DNA of 53,553 nt from assembly GCA_964536085.1 (NCBI GenBank), contig CAZHWR010000007.1, positions 1-53,553 of the forward strand, in the 5' to 3' direction. The translations under genes were made by a program, and so were the position numbers. The notes under the pieces were generated by a model. It had not been told where the DNA came from, ran no database searches, and worked only from the letters and a program-made list of their open reading frames with translations. Source of the stretch: CAZHWR01 sp964536085. Lineage in GTDB: Bacteria; Bacillota; Clostridia; Oscillospirales; Ruminococcaceae. This document shows, in pieces, positions 16,269 through 22,724 of this stretch (position 1 is its first letter; the number at the start of each line of letters is the position of its first letter).

Positions 16269-17648
16269 ATGCTTAAAAATTCCGAAAAAACGATGGACAA
16301 GGTTGTCGCTCTGTGTAAAAACAGAGGATTTGTGTATGCGGGAAGCGAAATCTACGGCGGTCTTGCAAACACTTGGGATTACGGCCCTATAGGCGTTGAG
16401 TTTAAAAACAACGTAAAAAAAGCCTGGTGGAGAAAATTCGTTCAGGAAAACCGCTATAACACCGGCATCGACTGCGCGATTTTGATGAATCCTCAGGTTT
16501 GGGTTGCTTCGGGTCATGTCGGAGGATTTTCCGACCCGCTTATGGACTGCAAGGACTGTAAAACCCGCCACCGCGCAGATAACCTTATCGAGGAGCAAAC
16601 AGGCACGGCTCCAAACGGCTGGAGCAACGAACAGATGATGGACTTCATCAAAGAAAAGGGCGTAAAATGCCCCGAATGCGGAAGTACGAATTTTACAGAT
16701 ATCAGAAAGTTCAACCTGATGTTTAAAACATATCAGGGCGTCACTGAGGACGCTAAAAACGAAATTTATCTCCGTCCTGAAACGGCGCAGGGAATATTCG
16801 TCAACTTTGCAAACGTTGCAAGAACTACCAGAAAGAAGATTCCTTTCGGCGTATGCCAGGTTGGAAAATCCTTCCGAAACGAGATAACTCCCGGAAATTT
16901 CACGTTCAGAACACGCGAATTTGAACAGATGGAGCTTGAATTCTTCTGCAAGCCCGGCACCGATATGGAGTGGTTTTTATATTGGAAAGACTATTGTAAA
17001 AATTGGCTGCTGTCGCTTGGCATCGCCGAGGAAAACATTCGTCTGCGTGACCATGAGAAAGAAGAACTTTCTCACTATTCCAACGCTACTACCGATATTG
17101 AATTTATGTTCCCGTTCGGTTGGGGAGAGCTTTGGGGCATTGCAGACAGAACCGATTTTGATTTGCAGCAGCATATAAAGCACAGCTCCAAGCCGCTCGA
17201 CTATTTCGATCCGCAGACCAACGAACGCTATGTGCCTTATGTTGTCGAGCCGTCGCTCGGAGCGGACAGAGTTGCGCTTGCGTTTTTGTGCGAGGCGTAC
17301 GACGAGGAGGAAATAGGCGAGGGCGACACGAGAATAGTTATGCATCTGCATCCGGCTTTGGCACCTTTTAAAGCGAGTGTTCTTCCGCTATCCAAAAAGC
17401 TGTCTGATGAAGCGCTTGAAATATACGATAATCTCTCTAAGCACTTCAACATTGATTTTGATGAAACCGGTTCTATCGGAAAAAGATACCGCAGGCAGGA
17501 TGAAATAGGAACTCCTTTTTGCATAACGTATGATTTTGAGTCGAAAGAGGACGGTTGCGTTACCGTGCGCGACCGTGATTCTATGGAGCAGGTGAGGATC
17601 CCTGTTGATGAGCTTATTTCCTACATAAATGAAAAGCTGGAATTTTAA
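16269..17648 (+). CDS. glyS: Glycyl-tRNA synthetase, dimeric class II type
   Basis: A 459-residue GlyRS of the alpha2 type that charges tRNA-Gly with glycine. Seen in order: GSEIYGGLANTWDYGPIG near the N-terminus, GHVGGFSDPL, a cysteine pair region CKDC and CPECG forming the zinc-binding insertion, class II motif 2 in SFRNEITPGNFTFRTREFEQ, and motif 3 in EPSLGADRVALAFL. The C-terminal anticodon-binding domain begins at LHPALAPFKASVLPL. GAAAGG precedes ATG 16269 by about 11 nt. No T-box leader is visible in the 122 bp upstream, so control is not of the common clostridial type. Confidence 0.97.
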   Translation: MLKNSEKTMDKVVALCKNRGFVYAGSEIYGGLANTWDYGPIGVEFKNNVKKAWWRKFVQENRYNTGIDCAILMNPQVWVASGHVGGFSDPLMDCKDCKTRHRADNLIEEQTGTAPNGWSNEQMMDFIKEKGVKCPECGSTNFTDIRKFNLMFKTYQGVTEDAKNEIYLRPETAQGIFVNFANVARTTRKKIPFGVCQVGKSFRNEITPGNFTFRTREFEQMELEFFCKPGTDMEWFLYWKDYCKNWLLSLGIAEENIRLRDHEKEELSHYSNATTDIEFMFPFGWGELWGIADRTDFDLQQHIKHSSKPLDYFDPQTNERYVPYVVEPSLGADRVALAFLCEAYDEEEIGEGDTRIVMHLHPALAPFKASVLPLSKKLSDEALEIYDNLSKHFNIDFDETGSIGKRYRRQDEIGTPFCITYDFESKEDGCVTVRDRDSMEQVRIPVDELISYINEKLEF

Positions 17649-17704
17649 TTTCCATTGCAGGAATAACAAAAATCTTATATCTTCTGAAAGGATTGGTTAT
17701 AAAG

Positions 17705-18205
17705 GTGCAAAGCTGCGACATTATTCGGATCGACAAATTGTTCCAGGTGATTGAAATATGCGAGATGGCAAAAAAGATTTGGAATGAGCATTACGGCTCG
17801 ATTTTAGAACAGGAGCAGATTGATTATATGCTGCAAAAGTTTCAGTCGCCTAACGCTATAGGCGAGCAGATCGAGCACGGGTATAATTACTGCGTGATTT
17901 CTGTCGGAGGAGTGGATATCGGGTATTTCAGTTATGTTCTGGAAAAAGAGCATTTATATTTAAGCAAGCTTTATATCGACGGGGAATTTCGCCGCAAGGG
18001 ATACGGCGGATATGTTATTGAGTATTTGAAAAACATATGCAGGGAAAAAAATCTCTGCGGGATTCGGCTCAATGTAAACAAATATAATGACAACTCGCTT
18101 TTGGCTTATAAAAAATTCGGTTTTAAAATTATTGACGAGGGTGTGTTTGACATCGGCGGCGGATATGTGATGGATGATTATATCATGCTGCTTGATGTGC
18201 AATAG
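17705..18205 (+). CDS. GNAT-family N-acetyltransferase
   Basis: A 166-residue acetyltransferase with the acetyl-CoA pyrophosphate loop RRKGYGGYVI (about residues 97-106) preceded by the strand LYLSKLYIDGEF, and C-terminal motif B NKYNDNSLLAYKKFGFK. The N-terminus (IEICEMAKKIWNEHYGSILEQEQIDYML) is that of a clostridial subgroup of GNATs with unknown acceptor. The only plausible starts are GTG 17705, 12 nt after GAAAGGA, or TTG 17693, which touches the ribosome site; I choose GTG. It follows glyS by 56 bp without a terminator and is followed by a strong one, so the two are probably co-transcribed. Confidence 0.85.
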   Translation: MQSCDIIRIDKLFQVIEICEMAKKIWNEHYGSILEQEQIDYMLQKFQSPNAIGEQIEHGYNYCVISVGGVDIGYFSYVLEKEHLYLSKLYIDGEFRRKGYGGYVIEYLKNICREKNLCGIRLNVNKYNDNSLLAYKKFGFKIIDEGVFDIGGGYVMDDYIMLLDVQ

Positions 18206-18214
18206 CTCTGTTAC

Positions 18215-18247
18215 AAGACGGCGGCGCATTTTTGCGCCGCCGTCTTT
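18215..18247 (+). terminator. Strong terminator after the GNAT gene
   Basis: A perfect 14-bp stem, AAGACGGCGGCGCA with TGCGCCGCCGTCTT, with a TTTT loop and a short T run. It lies 10 nt after the stop codon. Confidence 0.85.
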
Positions 18248-18303
18248 GCATATATCTTATTATTTTATTGATATTACAGCCCCTGATATCCGGGGTAAGG
18301 AGG

Positions 18304-18885
18304 TTAGGAAATATAGCTTGGCGGCTGCATCGGAGTTGGAGCAGCTTGCCCAACAGGTTCGGGCTGAATCGGTTCCGGCTCGCCTGTTTGTTTTCTAAAG
18401 CCTTCAATGTGCAAGAATCTTATATTTATAATATTGTATGTGTCAAGCGGGCGGCAGTTTACGTCGTAAGAGTGCGCTGCGACAAGTGTGTTTTGGGCGG
18501 TCGGCTGATCTCCTGTGGAGGTGACGACCATTGTGTGATAAAATTCGTAGTTTTCATCACCGAGCTGTATGATATCGCCCGGAAGAATTTGGCTTATCGG
18601 AGCGTCTGACGCGAACGGACCTTCAGCTTGATTTGAAATAAGAAAATCATATAAATACTGTACGCCTGACCAGGCGGGAGCCCTGTCGTCCGGGCTTATG
18701 TAATACCAGCCGAAGTCCGGGGTATAATTCATGACGTCGGTTCCGGCAAACAGGCATTGAGATGCGAAATTTGTGCAATCGCCGCCCAGCCCCTGAAAAT
18801 CAAAAAACTCCGGATTACGGCGATATGCCCAACGATTTGCATAAAGTGTTGCCGCCGTTCGGTTATAATCAAAAACCTCAAGCAT
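18304..18885 (-). CDS. Amidase_6-domain protein (putative cysteine amidase)
   Basis: A 193-residue protein covering the putative amidase domain (Amidase_6): YNRTAATLYANRWAYRRNP at the N-terminus, the catalytic-type Cys in GGDCTNFASQCLFAGT, SGVQYLYDFL, GDIIQLGD and the His in YHTMVVTS, giving a plausible Cys-His pair of the papain/NlpC superfamily. The last 25 residues are rich in Pro, Gln and Glu. No signal peptide is present, although many relatives are exported. ATG 18885 is preferred over the upstream TTG at 18903, with GGGG as a weak ribosome site. It is the only gene between two terminators on this strand; substrate unknown. Confidence 0.85.
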   Translation of the reverse strand: MLEVFDYNRTAATLYANRWAYRRNPEFFDFQGLGGDCTNFASQCLFAGTDVMNYTPDFGWYYISPDDRAPAWSGVQYLYDFLISNQAEGPFASDAPISQILPGDIIQLGDENYEFYHTMVVTSTGDQPTAQNTLVAAHSYDVNCRPLDTYNIINIRFLHIEGFRKQTGEPEPIQPEPVGQAAPTPMQPPSYIS

Positions 18886-19004
18886 TAAAAAACCCCATTT
18901 CAAATAATATATATAATTATATTTGTTTGGAATGGTAAATATAACATATTCGCCGATGTCTCGACTCTTATGTGGCGGGTTCCATTCAGTCGTTCATGAG
19001 GAAA

Positions 19005-19172
19005 TATAATAGAATGGCTGAGGAGCCAAAGCTCCTGCGGTGAGGTTGCCTCCTCGCAGCCGATGAAAAGCTTGCTCACATCAGGCTTTGCTTCGTGTTA
19101 AACGCATAAATTGACAATATGGCTGAATTTTATTGAGGTTGAAAACAAAAAAGCGGGCTTTGCCCGCTTTTT
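19005..19172 (+). ncRNA. Candidate structured RNA (three hairpins plus terminator)
   Basis: A 317-bp gap without a gene contains three back-to-back hairpins: AGGAGC/GCTCCT (19021-19036), GCGG-GAGG/CCTC-TCGC (19037-19057, one mismatch) and GCCGATG/CATC-GGC (19059-19086, one bulge). A consensus TATAAT sits at 19005-19010 just upstream, with only a weak -35, and a terminator follows at 19147-19172. This would give a plus-strand RNA of about 155 nt. The hairpins are equally possible as a minus-strand leader of the Amidase_6 gene. I could not match it to 6S, SRP, tmRNA or a known riboswitch. Confidence 0.4.
19147..19172. terminator. Bidirectional terminator
   Basis: AAAAAAGCGGGC pairs with GCCCGCTTTTT over a TTT loop. 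It ends the COG2509 gene on the minus strand (stop at 19203) and any plus-strand RNA from the preceding gap. Confidence 0.9.
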
Positions 19173-19202
19173 AACAGTATGATAAATTTGCCTGAACGTA
19201 GA

Positions 19203-20612
19203 TCAATCGTCGTTTTCAGCGAGCTTTCTGCCCATCAGAACGCCCATGATAGAAGCCATCATAAGCCCTCGCGTCCATCCGCTTGAATCTCCTAAACAGT
19301 GAAGCCCGGGGAGGCTTGTGTTAAAATCAGTATCCATATTTATGCGGTTGCTGTAAAATTTAAGTTCGGGGGAGTAAAGCAGCGTTTCCGTGCCCGCAAA
19401 TCCCGGAACGACATGATCCATAGCCTGAATAAAGTTTATTATATTTGTCATCGCACGATACGGCATGGCAGCCGTGATGTCACCTGCGACAGCGTCCGGC
19501 AGAGTGGGGCGAACATTCGACTGCGAAAGCTCTTTTTGCCATGTGCGTTTGCCGTCCAGAATATCGCCGTATCGCTGGACAAGTATACTGCCGTTTGCAA
19601 GCATATTTGTGAGTTCGCCGACCTTTTGCGCATATGCGATCGGCTGATTGAACGGTACGTTGAAATTGTGCGAGCAGAGAATAGCTAGGTTTGTGTTGTC
19701 TGATTTATAATCCTTGTATGAATGACCGTTTACAACAGCAAGGTCATTGTCGTAATTCTCTTGGCTTACAAATCCTCCGGGATTCTGGCAAAAAGTACGA
19801 ACCTTGTTTTTAAACGGTTTAGGGTAGCCTATCAGCTTTGATTCGTACAATACCTTGTTTACATCTTCTATAATTTCGTTTCGTACCTCGACCCTGACAC
19901 CGATATCAACTGTTCCTGGGCGGTGCTCAACTCCGTGCTGCTCGCAGCGCTGCCAGAGCCAGTCGGCTCCGCGTCTTCCGGCGGCTATTATAGTGTGCTT
20001 TGCGAAAAATTCTATAGTTTCATGCGGATTTTTACTGCTTTGGGCAATGGCTCCTATACATATGCCGTTTTCAACAATAATGTCAAGACAGTTGTAACCG
20101 AAATAAATTTCAACGCCTTTTTCGATCAGATAATCCTGAATGGAATTATATAGCTTTTGCGCTTTTTCGGTACCGAGATGCCTTATAGGACAGTCGACCA
20201 GCTTAAGTCCTGCCTGAATTGCCCGCTTCCTTATTTCCTTGACCTTTTGGATATTTTCTAATCCAAGTACTTCTTTATCCGCACCGAATTCAAGATAGAT
20301 CTTATCGGTGTAATTTATCATTTTTTGAGCAAAATCCTCACCGATAAGCTCGGGGAGTTCTCCGCCGACTTCGTAGCTAAGCGAAAGCTTTCCGTCGGAA
20401 AAAGCGCCGGCCCCTGAAAATCCGGTAGTGATGTGGCAGTATGGCTTGCAGCTGACACAGCGTCCGGTGGAATTTTTAGGACATTTTCTTTTGTTTATCG
20501 GAGCGCCTTTTTCAATTATGATTATTTTTTTCTTGCTCCCTGAGCGTAGCATTTCAAGCGCGGTGAAGATACCTGCCGGACCGGCACCGACTATAACAAC
20601 ATCGGATTTCAT
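19203..20612 (-). CDS. FAD-dependent dehydrogenase of the COG2509 family
   Basis: A 469-residue flavoprotein. It starts with a Rossmann FAD motif (DVVIVGAGPAGIFTALEML), then a Cys-rich segment KCPKNSTGRCVSCKPYCH, a GFSGAGAFSDGKLSL motif, AAGRRGADWLW and a C-terminal FAD segment ending in GLMMASIMGVLMGRKLA. This architecture defines the uncharacterised FAD-dependent dehydrogenases of COG2509, frequent in anaerobes; the electron partner and substrate are unknown. The four-cysteine stretch could bind a metal or iron-sulfur cluster. The frame is open to 20660, but AAAGGA plus the glycine motif place the start at ATG 20612. Its own promoter lies at 20766-20794. Confidence 0.85.
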   Translation of the reverse strand: MKSDVVIVGAGPAGIFTALEMLRSGSKKKIIIIEKGAPINKRKCPKNSTGRCVSCKPYCHITTGFSGAGAFSDGKLSLSYEVGGELPELIGEDFAQKMINYTDKIYLEFGADKEVLGLENIQKVKEIRKRAIQAGLKLVDCPIRHLGTEKAQKLYNSIQDYLIEKGVEIYFGYNCLDIIVENGICIGAIAQSSKNPHETIEFFAKHTIIAAGRRGADWLWQRCEQHGVEHRPGTVDIGVRVEVRNEIIEDVNKVLYESKLIGYPKPFKNKVRTFCQNPGGFVSQENYDNDLAVVNGHSYKDYKSDNTNLAILCSHNFNVPFNQPIAYAQKVGELTNMLANGSILVQRYGDILDGKRTWQKELSQSNVRPTLPDAVAGDITAAMPYRAMTNIINFIQAMDHVVPGFAGTETLLYSPELKFYSNRINMDTDFNTSLPGLHCLGDSSGWTRGLMMASIMGVLMGRKLAENDD

Positions 20613-20683
20613 TGGCGCGATCATTCCTTTCTTTTGCGTGTCCTGCGCACGGGTCGACATTAAGTTTTCATTGCAGGCTTAAC

Positions 20684-20699
20684 AAGGTTAAGTCTATAT
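20684..20699 (-). repeat. 16-bp inverted repeat, copy 1 (downstream of the XRE gene)
   Basis: AAGGTTAAGTCTATAT here is the exact reverse complement of 21301-21316, 617 bp away on the far side of the XRE gene. This copy also forms half of a local palindrome, CTTAAC-AAG-GTTAAG at 20678-20692, within the leader of the COG2509 gene. Confidence 0.7.
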
Positions 20700-20710
20700 G
20701 CATAAAAATA

Positions 20711-20740
20711 CCTACCGGCCGACAAAATTGAAGGGGTAGG
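20711..20740 (-). terminator. Weak hairpin with T-tract in the COG2509 leader
   Basis: On the minus strand CCTACC pairs with GGTAGG over an 18-nt loop and is followed by TATTTTTA. It could terminate the XRE transcript. Because it lies downstream of the promoter at 20766-20794 it could also attenuate the COG2509 gene. Confidence 0.4.
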
Positions 20741-20765
20741 ATACAAGCTGAATTTGTACACTTAG

Positions 20766-20794
20766 ATTATAAATTAAAATGTCGTAAAAGTCAA
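20766..20794 (-). promoter_or_regulatory. Promoter of the COG2509 gene
   Basis: Reading the minus strand: TTGACT (20794-20789), a 17-bp spacer, TATAAT (20771-20766). The predicted leader to ATG 20612 is about 145 nt. Confidence 0.7.
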
Positions 20795-20821
20795 CTTGTG
20801 TTTAAAATACGCAGGCGCGGG

Positions 20822-21163
20822 TCATTCATCAGTATTTATCAGCTTTAAAGCGTCGTCAATTATGCCGTTTAGCATGCTGAAAACTATTTTGCGCTGATGT
20901 GATGGAAGTAGGCTGGCTTTTTTTGCTATAGCCAAAAGCTCTTCCGGTACGCTGTGTGTATCGTAAGAGCCAAAATCATCGTCAGCAAGGATTTTTACGT
21001 CGACGTTTAAATAATCGGCGATTTTTATCAATTTGTCAATTTTGGGTGAGCTTTTTCCGTTTTTCCAGTCACTCAGCGTTGACTGAGCTATTCCTGTCTC
21101 TTTTGACACCCTATACGATGTTAGTTTTTTTTCCTCCAATAGCTTTTTGAAATTCTCGTACAT
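20822..21163 (-). CDS. XRE-family helix-turn-helix regulator
   Basis: A 113-residue repressor-like protein. Residues about 8-62 are a Cro/C1-type helix-turn-helix (LTSYRVSKETGIAQSTLSDW, KNGKSSPKIDKLIKIADYL). The C-terminal 45 residues are helical (PEELLAIAKKASLLPSHQRK) and probably dimerise, or sense a signal as in phage-type and Rgg/SinR-like short regulators. It is divergent from the DUF1492 gene, with a dyad-containing bidirectional promoter between them, and is enclosed by 16-bp inverted repeats. Autoregulation is likely; targets are unknown. Confidence 0.88.
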   Translation of the reverse strand: MYENFKKLLEEKKLTSYRVSKETGIAQSTLSDWKNGKSSPKIDKLIKIADYLNVDVKILADDDFGSYDTHSVPEELLAIAKKASLLPSHQRKIVFSMLNGIIDDALKLINTDE

Positions 21164-21189
21164 TTTATATCATCCTTTGTCTGAAAATA

Positions 21190-21235
21190 TTGACTGATAA
21201 TGAAAACCGTAGTATAATCAAATGATGATTGATTA
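21190..21235. promoter_or_regulatory. Bidirectional promoter with dyad operator between XRE and DUF1492 genes
   Basis: Plus strand: TTGACT (21190-21195), 17 bp, TATAAT (21213-21218). The same -10 region read on the minus strand gives TATACT for the XRE gene. A dyad TAATCAA-N7-TTGATTA (21215-21235) overlaps it, and a further half-site TTGATTAA follows near 21264. This is the arrangement expected for an autoregulating XRE repressor. The plus-strand promoter leaves a leader of about 270 nt before DUF1492, in which I see no gene. Confidence 0.55.
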
Positions 21236-21300
21236 AATTATATAAAAAATAATCGAATTTTGTTGATTAATGTAAAATAAAGTAATGTTTTCCGAAGTAA

Positions 21301-21316
21301 ATATAGACTTAACCTT
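21301..21316 (+). repeat. 16-bp inverted repeat, copy 2 (upstream of the XRE gene)
   Basis: ATATAGACTTAACCTT, the exact inverted partner of 20684-20699. A related GGGTTAAGTAT follows near 21437, which hints at a regulator-binding motif instead of, or in addition to, a mobile-element end. Confidence 0.7.
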
Positions 21317-21493
21317 AATGGGATGATTTTTCTTATAAAGCGGCTGAAGACCGCGAATAAGCCGATGTATTTTAAGATTTTTATCCGCTTTTAAACAGAA
21401 AAACCGTTTTAAGACGGGATATATCTCTATTCGGGTTAAGTATGGTTTTGTAATACAGCCAAAATATAATTAATTTAAAGTGGGGAGATTAAT

Positions 21494-21910
21494 ATGACAT
21501 CAACACAAAAGAAAAAAATTTTGGAAGCGTATATTTTGCTCAACGATAGTATAAATAACGATATCGATGAAATTGCACGGATTAAAAGCCGCGCAAAAAA
21601 ATTATCCGCAAATACATCTGACGATTCGGATTTTTCCGAATCGGAAAAAGAAATTCAAATTGATAAGACAAGTATATGCGCAAGGCAGAGCATTGTAAAT
21701 AAAAAGATTGAAACACTTGTAAAACTGAGACTGAAAATAGAACAGTCAGCATCACAGCTCAGCGACAGAAGGCTGTCGCTGTTAATAAAATACAGATATA
21801 TTGACGGGCTTGGATGGGATGAAATATCAGAAAAACTGTATCTTTCTGAAAAGTCGAATCAGATTTTTGTTTTACATAATAAAGCCCTGAATGAGTTTGA
21901 GCTTGATTAG
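21494..21910 (+). CDS. DUF1492/ArpU-like sigma-factor-type protein (orphan phage-type gene)
   Basis: A 138-residue, mostly helical protein. The N-terminal 100 residues are charged and coiled (EIARIKSRAKKL, IVNKKIETLVKLRLKIEQ). The C-terminal part RLSLLIKYRYIDGLGWDEIS followed by LYLSEKSNQIFVLHNKAL has the layout of a sigma-70 region 4 helix-turn-helix, as in the DUF1492 and ArpU late regulators of Gram-positive phages. GGGGAG precedes the ATG. No phage structural, integrase or terminase gene is near, so it is a relic or a domesticated gene. It is more AT-rich than its neighbours. Confidence 0.7.
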   Translation: MTSTQKKKILEAYILLNDSINNDIDEIARIKSRAKKLSANTSDDSDFSESEKEIQIDKTSICARQSIVNKKIETLVKLRLKIEQSASQLSDRRLSLLIKYRYIDGLGWDEISEKLYLSEKSNQIFVLHNKALNEFELD

Positions 21911-22090
21911 TACGTGTTGTATTTATATTGGCAGTTAAAATGTTCAGTTGAGTTTATATTAACATACTATTTAAGGGATATTTGACGAAAAAAGGCAGAA
22001 AACTTGGAATAGTTGCTATAATAATTACAGTATTTATTATGTTAGAATATGATTTTCAGCGGTAATAATGTTCAAACACTGAATAAAGCA

Positions 22091-22125
22091 AATTCAAAGG
22101 GCGCGGTTAGCGCGCCCTTTGAATT
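22091..22125. terminator. Terminator overlapping the TspO stop codon
   Basis: AATTCAAAGGGCGCG pairs perfectly with CGCGCCCTTTGAATT over GTTAG. The right arm includes the last bases of the TspO gene on the minus strand. It separates that gene from the DUF1492 gene on the plus strand. Confidence 0.8.
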
Positions 22126-22609
22126 AAATATTCATCTGATATATCATAAAATTCAAAATGCCCGCAAATAAGACCCAGAGAATATACGGTATCTGCAAAT
22201 ATGCGGCGAGCTTGGAAATATGATAAAATGTAAAAATCATAATTATTATCAGCAGTATTAGCAGAATGATCCACAGAAAGGCCGGAAGATAAGACTGGAA
22301 GTTGAAAAAAAGAAGTGTCCAGAAAAAATTAAAAAATAACTGAATTGAGTAAACACTTAACGCAAAGGCTTTTTCTTGTTTGGGTGCGTTTGAGTTGTAT
22401 ACTATAAATGACGATATTCCCATAAGTACATAAAGAATCGTCCATACAATCGGAAATACATAGCTTGGCGGGGTTATCTTGGGCTTTGCAAGGCTTTCAA
22501 AGCTGTTTATTCCGTTAGACGAGCATAAGCTTGCGGCAGAGCCTACAATGAGCGGAATTAAAATTGCTATGGCGAGATCTTTCCATTTTGCCTTTAAATT
22601 ACATACCAA
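22124..22609 (-). CDS. tspO: TspO/MBR family membrane protein
   Basis: A 161-residue protein with five hydrophobic helices. The family signature is clear: KPKITPPSYVFPIVWTILYV in the first loop and second helix, QLFFNFFWTLLFF in the third helix. TspO proteins bind tetrapyrroles and cholesterol-like ligands in the membrane; the physiological job in an anaerobe is unclear. The start is TTG 22609, supported by GAGGTGATC six bases upstream, and no ATG fits. It forms a single-gene unit ending in the hairpin that overlaps its stop codon. Confidence 0.92.
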   Translation of the reverse strand: MVCNLKAKWKDLAIAILIPLIVGSAASLCSSNGINSFESLAKPKITPPSYVFPIVWTILYVLMGISSFIVYNSNAPKQEKAFALSVYSIQLFFNFFWTLLFFNFQSYLPAFLWIILLILLIIIMIFTFYHISKLAAYLQIPYILWVLFAGILNFMIYQMNI

Positions 22610-22673
22610 TGTTGATCACCTCGTAATATTGATATGTAATTTGATTAAAAATATGTCGTTTACGATTGAGAAG

Positions 22674-22711
22674 CCAAAAATCAGGCGTCCATGAAATCAT
22701 TCATGGACGCC
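22674..22711 (-). terminator. Terminator of the glycogen operon
   Basis: GGCGTCCATGAA pairs perfectly with TTCATGGACGCC over a 4-nt loop. On the minus strand it is followed by TGATTTTTGG and lies 14 nt after the glgP stop codon. Confidence 0.85.
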
Positions 22712-22724
22712 CGCGTCATTGATT

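Noticed and set aside
18886..19146. Cyclic di-GMP or 6S RNA identity for the structured region
   Set aside because: Fragments such as GCAAAGCC on the minus strand resemble the c-di-GMP-I aptamer, but the other conserved segments are missing, and the open-bubble layout of 6S RNA is not seen.
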